Positions 32,673 to 42,608 of a DNA stretch of 64,000 bases are shown in pieces. Positions within the stretch are counted from its first letter, which is position 1. Each line of letters opens with the position of its first letter. The position numbers and the translations under genes are program-made. The DNA comes from Podospora pseudocomata (taxonomy: Eukaryota; Ascomycota; Sordariomycetes; Sordariales; Podosporaceae). The stretch is taken from positions 2,852,001 through 2,916,000 of the forward strand of contig NC_085891.1 in assembly GCF_035222375.1 (NCBI RefSeq), given 5' to 3'. The notes under the pieces are model-generated. The model was given only the letters and a program-made list of their open reading frames with translations. It searched no databases and was not told the origin of the DNA.

Positions 32673-32772
32673 GGGTGACTAGTCTAGTGGTCAGGACGCT
32701 TCGTTGTGGTTGTTTGTAAAGAAACATCACATACGATCCGAAGAAACCCCGGTTCGATTCCGGGGTCGCCCA
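32673..32772 (+). tRNA. tRNA-His (anticodon GTG), second copy, with intron
   Basis: The exon sequences appear identical to the copy at 14699-14801: acceptor GGGTGAC/GTCGCCC with A discriminator, D arm TAGTCTAGTGGTCAGGA, anticodon arm CTTCG-TTGTGG...C-CGAAG and T arm CCCCGGTTCGATTCCGGGG. The intron is 28 nt (32710-32737), against 31 nt in the first copy; its 3' half (AACATCACATACGAT) is kept while its 5' half differs. T4 (32777-32780) and T6 (32792-32797) runs follow as pol III terminators. Confidence 0.93.
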
Positions 32773-34248
32773 TATCTTTTGTCCTCTCTTCTTTTTTACT
32801 CCCCACTCTTCTTCTCTTTTGGCTTGGAGTTGAAGCAATCTGGAAAACACTTGCACTAGAGTTTTCTTTTTCTTCGGGGGTAGCTGCTTCCTCCACAGCA
32901 TCTGATGAGGCATGCATGGCCCTGCATCTGCCGCATTATCTTCTTGACGGTGTCTCATGACATTCAAGGAAGATATCTCGACCGTTTTCTCCTGCCCCAT
33001 CTACCTTGGCTTTCATACCCTGATCTTGCTGTCGTCTATAAGTGATGATACCAATGTCGGGAGAGTATAAGTCCTGAAGCTCTTGCAGGGGTGTGATTAT
33101 GTGGTTGGTGAAAGGAAACTGTAGTTTTATCTGATGATGTGGCTTTATGTGTGGGAGACTAGATGTAATTCAGCGGAGAGTTTAAAAGCTAGACGCCAAG
33201 GCGGAGAAGGAAATGAGACCAGATGGAGATTACCCAGGTCGGATATGGATATCAAGAGGAAAGAAAGTTGGGCGCAATGATGAGTGACGGAGAGACGAAG
33301 AGGGGGAGAGAGTCACTGTCCGAGTTAATCACTACACAACTTAATTGTGTTAGATGTAAAGTATCGAGATGATGTTGAAGGAAGAGAAAAGAGGGTGAAC
33401 GTTAAGGTAGTTCTTGGTAACGAATTACAACCGTGTAAGGTGTTTCGAGTGTACACCTACCTACCCTGATCAGCGCCTGTTGGAACAACCCACCCAGATA
33501 CTAGCAACATCTCCAGCACTCTATCTTCCAACTCTCATTCTTCCAACCCAACTACTAAGCTTTGTTTCAAGTTCCCCCCCCCAATGACCCGCCGCTCCGT
33601 CATAAGCAAACACCCACACGATATGTACAACCTCCCTTCCCCCCTTCTTCCAGCGAAAGTAGCGGAACTCCTCTTTCAACTAAAAGAACCCACAATCCAC
33701 CAAAAGTAAACCCGTGTTCCTGCCTCTGCCTGCCTTGTGAAAACCCGGACGGAGTCTCGCTAGGATGGTTCTTCCTGGGGAGCCGGAGCGAATCTATTCG
33801 AGGAAGTAGCTACAGGCCGGTGATTGAAATCCTGGCCGGGTACGGGGTTGAAACGGTGGATAGCTTCGCTTTCTTTTTGCCTTTTGTCTGTGAGGAGACT
33901 TTGTAGAAAAACTTAACTTGAAATCAAAGGGCGAGGTGGGTGGGCATTTGGAGACTTCAGGTTCGTGCTGATCGTTGCATAGGAGGGAAAGGAAAAGAAA
34001 ACCACCTGCTGTGTTTCCGCCGCCTTGTGCCGAAGGATTTCATCTGGTGAAGGAATCGCGAAATGACATTTCTGTCAACAAGAGAGGAGAAAAAGCTGTT
34101 GACATACATACCTGCACCAGTGAGAAATCCTTGCACAACTATTCCATAACCACACACCACTTGGTTAACTCCTACAGCATAATGCGGGTGAAAAAGAACT
34201 AAAATATTTGACAACATGATTGTCCGAGGACATGCATGTTGCAAAATA
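32773..34248. other. Intergenic between tRNA genes
   Basis: 1.5 kb without a supported gene. A 114-codon frame at 33562-33906 has no recognisable content. No repeat of note. Confidence 0.55.
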
Positions 34249-34319
34249 TGCATCAGCCGTGAATCGAACACGGGGCCCATCGATGGCAACGATGGATTTT
34301 ACCACTAAACCACTGATGC
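34249..34319 (-). tRNA. tRNA-Gly (anticodon GCC)
   Basis: Read on the minus strand, acceptor GCATCAG pairs with CTGATGC and is followed by discriminator A. The D arm is TGGTTTAGTGGTAAAAT. The anticodon stem CCATC/GATGG closes loop GTTGCCATC with anticodon GCC. The T arm is CCGTGTTCGATTCACGG. It is 71 nt, as usual for tRNA-Gly, with no intron. A T4 run (34243-34246) just downstream can end transcription. Confidence 0.94.
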
Positions 34320-34791
34320 TGATCTTTTGGGATGTTGTATCCATTCGGAATGTGGGTTCAACATCGACAGAGCCTGAGTCTGATGACAAACCCATGAATG
34401 GAGTCCAGAAGAGCTAACACGATGGTCACATACCTCCAAGACAGTAACAAATTCGAGCTTGTATCTAATTCAAGGGGATTTTTGTACAGATATGAGCTGC
34501 ACCAGTCAGATCGACAATGCCCTTGAGAAATTGTCTCATAGAATGCGAGACTGGACTTTCTCTCAAAAGCGAGATGACTGCTCATGTCACCCATCTTCAA
34601 GATCATTGCTTGACAGGCTTTTCCAAGCCACCCGCCCCTCCTATCTCACTCATCCCCCTTCTCACGCATCCAAATAGATTCATAACCCAACAACAAATCT
34701 TTTTTCAATATTCCACAAGTGATATACACAGGCAACCCCCCTCCCCCCCTCCCCCATTGCCCCCTCCCCTTCACCCCTTCTATCCTCACCC
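34320..34791. other. Intergenic, tRNA-Gly to IMG1 3' end
   Basis: 472 bp without a gene. Its right end, 34736-34783, is a strongly C-rich tract that lies in the IMG1 3' flank and reads as G-runs on the IMG1 transcript strand. Confidence 0.6.
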
Positions 34792-35590
34792 TCATTTCTT
34801 CTTCTTCCCACCCTGCCCACCCTGCCCCGCAGCCTTCCCCTTGGCCCCCTTAGTCTGGAACACCCTCCTGCTCTTCCTCCAAGCAGACACAAACTCAGCC
34901 ACACTCCCCATATCATGCTTCGGCTTCCTCATGTATGTCAACCTCGCCCTCCTCGCCCTCTTCAACCTCCTCTTCACAATCTCAATCCCGGCAACGTTCC
35001 TGTTGTAAATCTTGAACCACATCTCAACTCCCACCTTGCCGATGTGGTTCCGCAGCAGCACCGCAGTGTCAATACCTGCCCTGCGAATCGAGAGACAGAC
35101 ACCGGCGAAGGGCTCGCCGCCGCGGCGGTGGGTGACGAGGAGGATGTCGCCTACTTTGGCGGCCTCGCGGGTGCGGGCGAAGAGGGCGGTGCGGGCGCCG
35201 GTGGGGTCGAGCTTTTTGATTTGAAGGTCGTGGAGGGCGGCGACGGGGTTGGTGGTGGAGGGGGGGGAGAGGGGCTTGCCGGCGGCGGCGAGGGGTGGGG
35301 GGTAGAGGGCGAAGGCGGAGCGGACGGACTTGGTTTTTTTGTCGACTAGTCGGTCTGTTTTGCAGGTGTTAGCAACTAGTTGGTAGAGAGGAGGGGGTGA
35401 GAGAGAGAGAGAGAAACATACAAAAGTTCTGGTCGGGGCCTTGTGATGGTGTTTTTGATGTAGCAGCAGCAGCAACAGCTTGAACCTCTGTCGCCAAGGA
35501 GCGGGAAAACATCTTTTGTTCTCTCGCCTGGCGGAGGAGGCTGGTCTTGAGACAGCTTAGAGGCCGTCTAGCCAGAGGGGTGACGTTCAT
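34792..35590 (-). CDS. IMG1: Mitochondrial large-subunit ribosomal protein bL19m
   Basis: Exons read on the minus strand are 35590-35422 and 35354-34792 with a 67 nt intron, giving 243 residues. The N-terminus (MNVTPLARRPLSCLKTSLLR, then further Arg, Ser and Ala) is a typical mitochondrial presequence. The L19 domain, about residues 110-215, contains VGDILLVTHRRGGEPFAGVC, LSIRRAGIDTAVLLRNHIGK and VGVEMWFKIYNR, then KRRLKRARRARLTYMRKP. The tail is Lys/Gly-rich and ends in KKKK. bL19m is a structural protein of the mitochondrial 54S subunit at the subunit interface. It is divergent from another predicted mitochondrial protein at 35930. Confidence 0.93.
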
Positions 35591-35929
35591 CTTGGGTGAG
35601 TGTGGTGATCTCCCGCGGGATCTCGGAGAGGGGGTTAGTTGACAACTCTACCAACCTTCACGGCTGGCTGTCTGGGGAAGAGACGTTCAAGATGGTTGAA
35701 CCTGAGCCTGAATTGCGGGCTGTGATTGGTCAAAACTAGACTGCTGTGGTGGGGTGACAGGGGATTAGGTGCGGCTCCACAAAATTTTCTGACCCGCCAA
35801 CCAGCAGTGGGATTGGACGACGGTACCGGCTTTCGAGGTGTGGTGAGGAAGTTCAAGCTCTTGTGACGCTCATTTGATATACACCGCTTTGGAACCGAGG
35901 GGAGAAGCAGGCCCAAGTGCAAGTGCGCC
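35591..35929. promoter_or_regulatory. Shared divergent promoter of two mitochondrial-protein genes
   Basis: 339 bp between the IMG1 start and the 35930 gene. It contains two CCAAT boxes in the same orientation, read on the plus strand as ATTGG at 35725-35729 (GTGATTGGTCA) and 35812-35816 (GGGATTGGACG). In fungi the CCAAT-binding HAP complex often acts at genes for mitochondrial function; its use here is inference. Confidence 0.5.
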
Positions 35930-37200
35930 ATGTTCACGACATCGAGCGCCGGTGCCCTCAGGGCCGGAGCGAGGAGATTGGAGACGACGGTGTGTCACAA
36001 TGCTAGCCTTCAGAGGAGGTTATTCTCAGTAACTTCGCAAAGAGGTACAGCACAGCACTTCTATATGATAGATTCTTTTTGTAGAGGGGTTAAAACTGAC
36101 TCTACCCCCTTACTCTAGCCGGCGGCTTCATCGTCTTCAAAAAGGGTTCCAACCCCGAGCTCCAAGAGCGCCTCGACACCCTCTACAACAAGATCGTCCT
36201 CCCCTCCTACCTCAGCCAGGAGCAGCAGCGCAAGCTCACCAAGACCAAATACAAAGAACAGCTCCGAAACGACCCCATCACCATGGAAATCGACGGCGAA
36301 ATCCACAAGTTCCGCTACGTAGATCCCACAAAGGACATTCCCAGCGCATCCAAACTAGTCAGACAGGCTGTCGAACACATGCAACACGAAGACTACCACA
36401 ACCTCCACCTCATCCTGAAAGGCTTCAAGCGCGCCAACAGAAAACTTCACGACGAGCTCGCCCTCCACATCATCAGGAAAGCCCACCAAGCCGACCGCCT
36501 CGACGCTGTCATCGACTGCGCCAAACAGGTCGAGCTGACGGGCTTCAAGCTCGACTCACCCTTGAAGCTGTCTTCCCTCCTCGTAGGGGCGCAGACAAGG
36601 GCGATCGAGTCCGGCTTTAATCCTAAGCCAGCAAAGAAGGCGCTCAAGCAGACGGAGAAAGTGATTGACTTGCTGGAATTCGAAGGCAAGAGGCACCAGC
36701 CTAGCAACAGGTCCAAGACCCAAAGGCCCTTCTACCACGAGCCGATGTTCCTCGGTTTGAGACTCAACCTTGCCGCCACTCTTGCGGTAAAAGCCAGGGA
36801 CGGCCAGGATGAGGACGGGAAGGTGACTCAGTACGCTGAGCAGATGGTTCACTTTTGGCCTGAAAACACTGGCATCCTCGACCTCCAGCCCGATGCTGCG
36901 TATGAGGACCCGCAAAACGTACAATATCTCCTCGACCGCAACGAGTTCCTTTACCATGTGTCGCCTGTGCTTCATGGCTTGCAGATGGCTGCCAAGGTGG
37001 TGGACCCGGGTCTTTCGATGAAGCTTCAGAACAGGGCGGATGCGCTGGAGGACGAGATTAGACAGGCGTATGAGTGGGACGAGCGGATGCCGGCGTCGGG
37101 AGAGGTCATGTATAACTGGTTGTTTAACACGGAGGAGATGCTGGGGCGTATCAAGGCGGAGAAGAAGAAGAAGAAGGTGGAAGCGGAAGTGAACCCATGA
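35930..37200 (+). CDS. Predicted mitochondrial protein of unknown function
   Basis: Exons 35930-36044 and 36119-37200 (74 nt intron, GTACAG donor) give 398 residues. The N-terminus is rich in Arg, Ser and Ala with no acidic residue for 17 positions (MFTTSSAGALRAGARRLETT, then LQRRLFSVTSQR), a typical matrix-targeting presequence. The mature part starts GGFIVFKKGSNPELQERLDT and is largely alpha-helical, with segments such as KLVRQAVEHMQHEDYHNLHL, ALHIIRKAHQADRLDAVIDC and AKKALKQTEKVIDLLEFEGK that suggest stacked helical pairs, as in PPR/TPR-like proteins. The end is Lys-rich. I do not recognise the family. Sharing a promoter with IMG1 hints at mitochondrial gene expression, possibly a fungal mitoribosome-associated protein; this is inference. 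Confidence 0.85.
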
Positions 37201-37326
37201 GAGGCCCCTTTCAAAAAGAGAGGAGCAGTAAATATGATGACATATTTCCCAAACTATGTACCAGTACATATGTAAGAGTATTTACTTGTAACAATATTTC
37301 TTTTCTTTTTGGTATCGAGATGCTTA

Positions 37327-38469
37327 TTATGGGAGGACAATGTACTTCTTGAGATTCTCCGGGATCGCGCTCAGCAAATTCTTGTTCTCAAGCCACTTCT
37401 TGGAGAACAACCTGTCGGCATATCTGTATGCGCCATCGCAGAGAACCGTGACTACGGTGTGCCCCTTGCCAAGCTTCTCCGCAACCTCCTTGGCTGCTAC
37501 CACGTTTAACGCGGAGCTGGCACCGAGATACAAGCCCTCCTCATCCAAACACCTATACACCATCTCGATGCTCTTCTCATCACCGATGTGCAAACTGCCA
37601 TCCAGCAACTCCACATCAGGAGCGAGATTGTCGGTTACTCTGCCCTGTCCAATACCCTCCGTGATGCTCGACCCAGACCTCTCAATCAGTTTTCCGCCCG
37701 ACTGCAGGTAAGAGTGGAGGACACTCCCAGGGGGGTCGGCCAAAAAGCTCTTGACTTTCCCGTTGGACTTGTCTTTGAGATATCTCGTAATCCCCGCCAA
37801 CGTCCCGCCGGTACCAGTCGCACAAGTAAACGCATCGACCTTGCCCCCAGTCTGATACCAAATTTCCGGTCCCGTCGTCTCGATATGCGCCCTCCTGTTG
37901 GCGGTGTTGTCGAACTGGTTTGTCCAAACGGCGTTGTCCAACCTCTCGGCATGCCTCTTTGCCTGGTGGTTGTAGTTTTGTGGGTTCTCAAACGCGACCG
38001 CAGGCACGGGGTAGACCTCAGCTCCTAACAACCGCAACAAATCGATCTTGCCCTGGGACTGGGTGTCGGGCATGTAGATGACCAGCTTGTAACCTCTTGA
38101 CCGACAGACGTGGGCGAGACCGATGCCGGTGTTGCCTGCGGTTCCTTCGACCACGGTGCCGCCGGGGCGGAGGAGACCCCTTTCTTCGGCGTCTTTGACC
38201 ACGTAGAGGGCTGCGCGGTCTTTGATTGAGCCTCCCGGGTTCATGAACTCGGCTTTGCCGAGGATCTCGCAGCCGGTTTGGGAGGAGAGGTGGTTCAGGC
38301 GGATGAGGGGGGTGTAGCCGATTGCGCCGGTGAGCCCTTGGGCGACGCCTTGGGATTTGGAGAGGTTGATTAGATAGTCGGAGGGGGGTGCTGGGGGGAG
38401 GGGGGCGTTGGCGAGGCGGCGGGTGGTGGTCGCAAAGGTGCGGATGGTGGAGGGACGTGGGCGGAACAT
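37327..38469 (-). CDS. Mitochondrial cysteine synthase-like PLP enzyme
   Basis: Single exon, 380 residues from ATG 38469 ([20 protein letters not shown], a presequence); an in-frame ATG at 38502 would add 11 residues unlike a targeting signal. Fold-type II PLP motifs are complete: [13 protein letters not shown], then [12 protein letters not shown] with the Schiff-base lysine at about Lys83, [20 protein letters not shown] as the substrate loop, and [10 protein letters not shown] binding the PLP phosphate. The family makes cysteine from O-acetylserine and sulfide. The closest relatives I can recall are the fungal mitochondrial cysteine synthase-like proteins (yeast YGR012W/Mcy1), for which the catalytic activity in vivo is less certain than for bacterial CysK. 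It is transcribed divergently from VPS72. Confidence 0.9.
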   Translation of the reverse strand: MFRPRPSTIRTFATTTRRLANAPLPPAPPSDYLINLSKSQGVAQGLTGAIGYTPLIRLNHLSSQTGCEILGKAEFMNPGGSIKDRAALYVVKDAEERGLLRPGGTVVEGTAGNTGIGLAHVCRSRGYKLVIYMPDTQSQGKIDLLRLLGAEVYPVPAVAFENPQNYNHQAKRHAERLDNAVWTNQFDNTANRRAHIETTGPEIWYQTGGKVDAFTCATGTGGTLAGITRYLKDKSNGKVKSFLADPPGSVLHSYLQSGGKLIERSGSSITEGIGQGRVTDNLAPDVELLDGSLHIGDEKSIEMVYRCLDEEGLYLGASSALNVVAAKEVAEKLGKGHTVVTVLCDGAYRYADRLFSKKWLENKNLLSAIPENLKKYIVLP

Positions 38470-38990
38470 CTTCTCGGTGGTTTGTGGTTGCCAATGAGGC
38501 AACTATACTGCGGGAGACTTAAAGGAAAGAAAACAATGAGAAACTGAAGCTCTACCCAAGTCAAAAGAAAATAAAAATCCGACCTCGCTCGCCTCGTCTC
38601 TTTCAATGACACCCCCCCCCTCACCCCCGAGAGCACCGTTGCGGCTTGTAGACCGAGGTGGGGCAACAGTCAATGGCGCAATCAAGCGCTAAACCCGCCT
38701 GAAAGGTTAAGCTACGTAAGGAACCTCCCGCCATTGCCGGCCGGCAGTTTTTGGCCAGTGTCAAATCCTTGCCACATCTTCAGAGTCGCGGTTCCACTGT
38801 ATTTTGTTCGCGGTGCACAGTGACGAACGAAGCCTTTCAAGTTCAACGTAAATGCCATCAACCCAGTTCCTCACACCACTACCTCTTGTCGGATATACCA
38901 CAAATCTGATATCATTCTCCATGGCTCGAATTGCTCCAAATCATCATTATTATTAAGAACCCAGCCGCTTGAAGGCTTCATCGCCCAAAA
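38470..38990. other. Divergent intergenic region, cysteine synthase-like / VPS72
   Basis: 521 bp carrying both promoters. No distinct element beyond short C-runs. Confidence 0.6.
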
Positions 38991-41870
38991 ATGACCCCCC
39001 CAACCCCCCTCCCCGACGAGACCACCTCCACCAAACCCTCCACACCAGTCCTCGATTCTTTATCCTCATCAGACTCCGACTCCGACTCCGACATCGACGC
39101 CACCTCCGTCAAGAAACCATCCCCCCACCTACAACAAACAGAATGGCTCGCCACCTCCCGCACCAAGCGCTCCACAGCTGGCAACCGCATGAAAGCCCTC
39201 CTCGCAAACGAAGCCCCCCTCCTCACCACAACCACAACCTCGACCGACGCCGACGCCGACGACCTCGAACTCTTGTTCGCCGAAGATGAAGACGACGCCG
39301 GCTTCACCCCCGAAGCCAAAGATGACGCGTCCGACGTCCAAATGGATAGCTCCTCGGACGAAGAAGACAACGATGCCGCCAACGCCGACGAGGACGAAGG
39401 TGAGAAAGAGCTGGAGAGACAAGCCAGAGAAAAGAGAGCGGCTCAGCGGAAGAGGAAAACTCAAGAGGCTATCCCGGCCAAGTTCCGCAAAAAGGTTAGG
39501 ATAGAACCGCCGGGGAGCTCAAACGCGGGGAGCACGGTTGCCAGCCCGGCGCCGAAGCCGCCGAGGCCGAAGAAGAAGAGTGAGAGGGCTAGTTGGTTGC
39601 CTACGCTAGCGGATATGCCTACCAGAGCGTCGGAGCGGTCGACGACGAGGATGAGCAAGCAGCAGCTGCATGAGAAGATGGTGACGGATGAGATTAGGAG
39701 GAGGAAGCAGATTGAGAGGATGGAGAAGAAGGCCAAGTTGCTGGAGGCGATGAAGAAGCCGCCTATGACGCAGGCGGAGAGGTTGGCTGAGGCGGCCAAG
39801 GTGGAGAAGAGGAATGCGAGGAGTTTGAATCGGTGGGAGGAGGCGGAGAAGCAGAGGGAGGAGGAGAGGCTGAAGAAGATTGCGGCGTTGAATAGTCGGA
39901 AGCTGGATGGGCCGGTGGTGACTTTTTGGAGTGGGATTCAAGAGTTGAGTGAGGGGCAGGGGAAGCATGTGGGGAACTTGGTGTCGATGGAGGAGAGGGC
40001 GCCGAGGAAGAAGAGGCAGAGTGCGGCGGCGGTGTTGGCCGCGAAGGAGATGGGGGTTGGTGAGGAGCCGGGGACGCCGACGACGACGCCGGTGGAGGGG
40101 GAGAAGATGAAGGTGGGTGGGAAGGAGGGGGAGGTCAAGGCTGAAAAGGTTGATGCGAAGATGTTGGCTGGCACTGTTCCAACAGAGACGCCAAACGCTG
40201 GGACGACAGCTGCTCCGGTGAATTCACCTGCTGTGCCGGTAGCGACATCAACATCGGCAACACAGGGGCCAGTCTTCGCTCCAACCACGGAACCACCAGT
40301 GTCTGTTCCAGCAACGCAGCCACCATCTACTGCCCCAGTTTCGGCACCAGCAGCACCTCTCCCAACCCCACTGGCAAGCCCAGCACCGGCTGTCTCTGCT
40401 CCAGGTTCAACGCCCACACCTCCAGCAGTAGCAATGCCCGCACCACCGCCAACCGTCGCAGCACCAGCACCGGTTCCTGCTTTGGGGACATTCCAACCGC
40501 CAGTTCCTTCACCACCACCACCACCACCACCCGCTCAAATACCCACGGCTGCCTCGGCACCACCGTCAGGTCCAGTCTTTGCGCCTCCACTTCCACCAAC
40601 AACCTCAGTATCACCACCCAAGGGGCCGGCAGCACCGGTACTATCAATGACACCTCCAACAGCCTCCTCAATGGCACCACCGCCGATACCACCACCACCA
40701 GAGGCGAGACCGCCCACATCAGGGGTTCTTGCTGCCCCTATTCTCGCACCACCACCTGGCCCAATGCTTGGAGCCCAGATGCCAATGTTGGGGTTTCCTC
40801 CGTCAGGCGGGAAATCCAATGTCCTCGCTTTGCCCAATACATCACATACCCCATCACCACTCTCCATGCCGCTCTCTGCTCCGGCTGTTCCCGCACCAGC
40901 GCTGCCCATATTATCTACCCCAACTATGTCCGCCCCTGTACCACCAACTGTACCAAAACTGAACATTCCCACTCCTCCTATTCCGTCAACTCCTGCTCAG
41001 CAGAAGTCGGCGCCAGCTCAGACGCCGGTATCAGCAACACCTGTCTCGGCGACACCAATATCAGCAGCCCCAGTCTCGGCAACCCCAACAACAGCCAAAC
41101 AGCCCGACACACCCCAATCAGCTCTCCCCCAGTCCGCCGCCACCAACCCAGAACCGCCAGCTCAAGACCAACAACCACAGGGCAAAGTCACCAGAAGCTG
41201 CATCATCCTCCAAAACTTTGACGACGCCGCCATCAAGGACAAGCAGATCCAGAACCAGATCTTGTTCGGTCGGAAGATGAACCGGCTGGCCAAGCCGGCG
41301 CACCCGCCGCTGTGTGTCATTACCAACCATCCTGCCCGATACCGAGACCCAAAGACGGGGTTGCATTACTATAATAGTTATGCGTACAAGGAGATTCAGA
41401 GGGTGAGCAAGGGGGATTACAAGTGGAGCTCGCTGCTGGGGAGTTATGTGGGGAGGGGATGGGGAGTGTTTGCGGCGAAGGGGGTGCCGGAGAGGTTTAC
41501 GGATCCGAGCAGGCCGAGCGGGATTGTTGCTCGGGGGGAGATGCCGGAGGAGGTGGGGGTGGTGGAGGCGAGGTTGGTGCCTATTGAGGGGGCGGAGTCG
41601 GTGGTGAAGATGGAGGGAGGGGGGGGGCAGCAGGGTGTTGTTGTGCCTGCTGCTGCTCCGGTTGTGATGCCTTCTTCTCCTGGGCAGGTTGTAACGCATG
41701 CAGGTGGTGGTTCTGCGCCCGCTGCTCCAGCTGGAGTGGTGATGAACCCTCCTCCTTGTCCTCGTCCTCCAATTGTGTCACCAGTAGTAGTTGATGCCCC
41801 TCCTGCTGTCCCGGAGGTGGGTATGGCTGCTGACCAGAATAACCACCACCAGCCTGTGCAAACGCAGTAG
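38991..41870 (+). CDS. VPS72: SWR1-complex subunit Vps72/Swc2 (YL1 family)
   Basis: Single exon, 959 residues. The N-terminal YL1 region carries TEWLATSRTKRSTAGNRMKA, then FAEDEDDAGFTPEAKDD and an acidic DSSSDEEDNDAANADEDEGE tract, which in the family binds H2A.Z-H2B. A basic helical region follows (KKVRIEPP at about 172, EKMVTDEIRRRKQIERMEKK near 230). Residues of about 385-725 form an unusual Pro/Ala/Thr/Ser-rich stretch. The C-terminal YL1_C domain (about 730-830) contains RSCIILQNFDDAAIKDKQIQ, PARYRDPKTGLHYYNSYAYK and YKWSSLLGSYVGRG. Vps72 helps SWR1 exchange H2A for H2A.Z in nucleosomes. The protein is longer than most YL1 proteins because of the central stretch. Confidence 0.93.
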   Translation: MTPPTPLPDETTSTKPSTPVLDSLSSSDSDSDSDIDATSVKKPSPHLQQTEWLATSRTKRSTAGNRMKALLANEAPLLTTTTTSTDADADDLELLFAEDEDDAGFTPEAKDDASDVQMDSSSDEEDNDAANADEDEGEKELERQAREKRAAQRKRKTQEAIPAKFRKKVRIEPPGSSNAGSTVASPAPKPPRPKKKSERASWLPTLADMPTRASERSTTRMSKQQLHEKMVTDEIRRRKQIERMEKKAKLLEAMKKPPMTQAERLAEAAKVEKRNARSLNRWEEAEKQREEERLKKIAALNSRKLDGPVVTFWSGIQELSEGQGKHVGNLVSMEERAPRKKRQSAAAVLAAKEMGVGEEPGTPTTTPVEGEKMKVGGKEGEVKAEKVDAKMLAGTVPTETPNAGTTAAPVNSPAVPVATSTSATQGPVFAPTTEPPVSVPATQPPSTAPVSAPAAPLPTPLASPAPAVSAPGSTPTPPAVAMPAPPPTVAAPAPVPALGTFQPPVPSPPPPPPPAQIPTAASAPPSGPVFAPPLPPTTSVSPPKGPAAPVLSMTPPTASSMAPPPIPPPPEARPPTSGVLAAPILAPPPGPMLGAQMPMLGFPPSGGKSNVLALPNTSHTPSPLSMPLSAPAVPAPALPILSTPTMSAPVPPTVPKLNIPTPPIPSTPAQQKSAPAQTPVSATPVSATPISAAPVSATPTTAKQPDTPQSALPQSAATNPEPPAQDQQPQGKVTRSCIILQNFDDAAIKDKQIQNQILFGRKMNRLAKPAHPPLCVITNHPARYRDPKTGLHYYNSYAYKEIQRVSKGDYKWSSLLGSYVGRGWGVFAAKGVPERFTDPSRPSGIVARGEMPEEVGVVEARLVPIEGAESVVKMEGGGGQQGVVVPAAAPVVMPSSPGQVVTHAGGGSAPAAPAGVVMNPPPCPRPPIVSPVVVDAPPAVPEVGMAADQNNHHQPVQTQ

Positions 41871-42608
41871 GATGTGGTTTTTGTGCAGGCTAGGTTTGTG
41901 GTGGGGCATCTGGAGAGGCAGGAAGAGGAGACAGGTATATAAACAAGGAGGAGGGTAGAAAGAGGGAGGGATATATGTTAGGAGGGTGAGGAAAAAGTTG
42001 CTTTGATGAGAGAAGAAAAAGAATAATCGGTGGTTGGTTGGTTGTATACCTAACCATGGATGTTGGAAGAGTATTTGAACAAGCATTGTTATGGGCTTTT
42101 TCGGCTGCGTTAGTTAGTCAAAGTTGGGACAGTTTAGATATGTTATTTAGGTAGGTGGGTATGTATATTATATAGCTCGAGGCAGAAGCAAGGAGGTTTT
42201 CAGAAACGGGTGTCTTCTGATGTTGACGAGAAACGGGTTATAGTGGGTAGATACCGAGTCAAGAACAATCTGATACAACGTTTGAAAAGAGTTGGTTGTT
42301 TGTTGATTAGTTTTGATTTTGCGGGGCTGGGATGGTTGGTTAAAGAGACTATGTGTCGTTGCACTTGGGTTTGAACAGCGAGTTTAATAAATGTTGGGCA
42401 GGTATACGACGTTGTAGGATGGGTATTGGTATTATGATGATGATGATGATGATGATGATGACAAGGAAAAGAAAACATAATAAACCAGCAGTGATGTTGG
42501 CATAACAGCGGAAGCAAACTGTTCAATTACGTAGTTTGAATCTATCATCTTTTAGACCAGCTCAAGATTGCCCGTCGTTTTACTCGTCAAGTTTTTATTT
42601 TTATCTGT
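41871..42608. other. Convergent intergenic region
   Basis: 738 bp between the VPS72 and VMA22 stops. It contains a GAT trinucleotide microsatellite of about nine units near 42434-42461. No gene is seen. Confidence 0.65.

Noticed and set aside
33562-33906. 114-codon frame between the tRNA genes
   Set aside because: Pro/Ser-rich start, no domain, no splice support.
38470-38502. Upstream start for the cysteine synthase-like protein
   Set aside because: The extra residues contain Glu and Gln and would spoil a clear mitochondrial presequence starting at MFRPRP.
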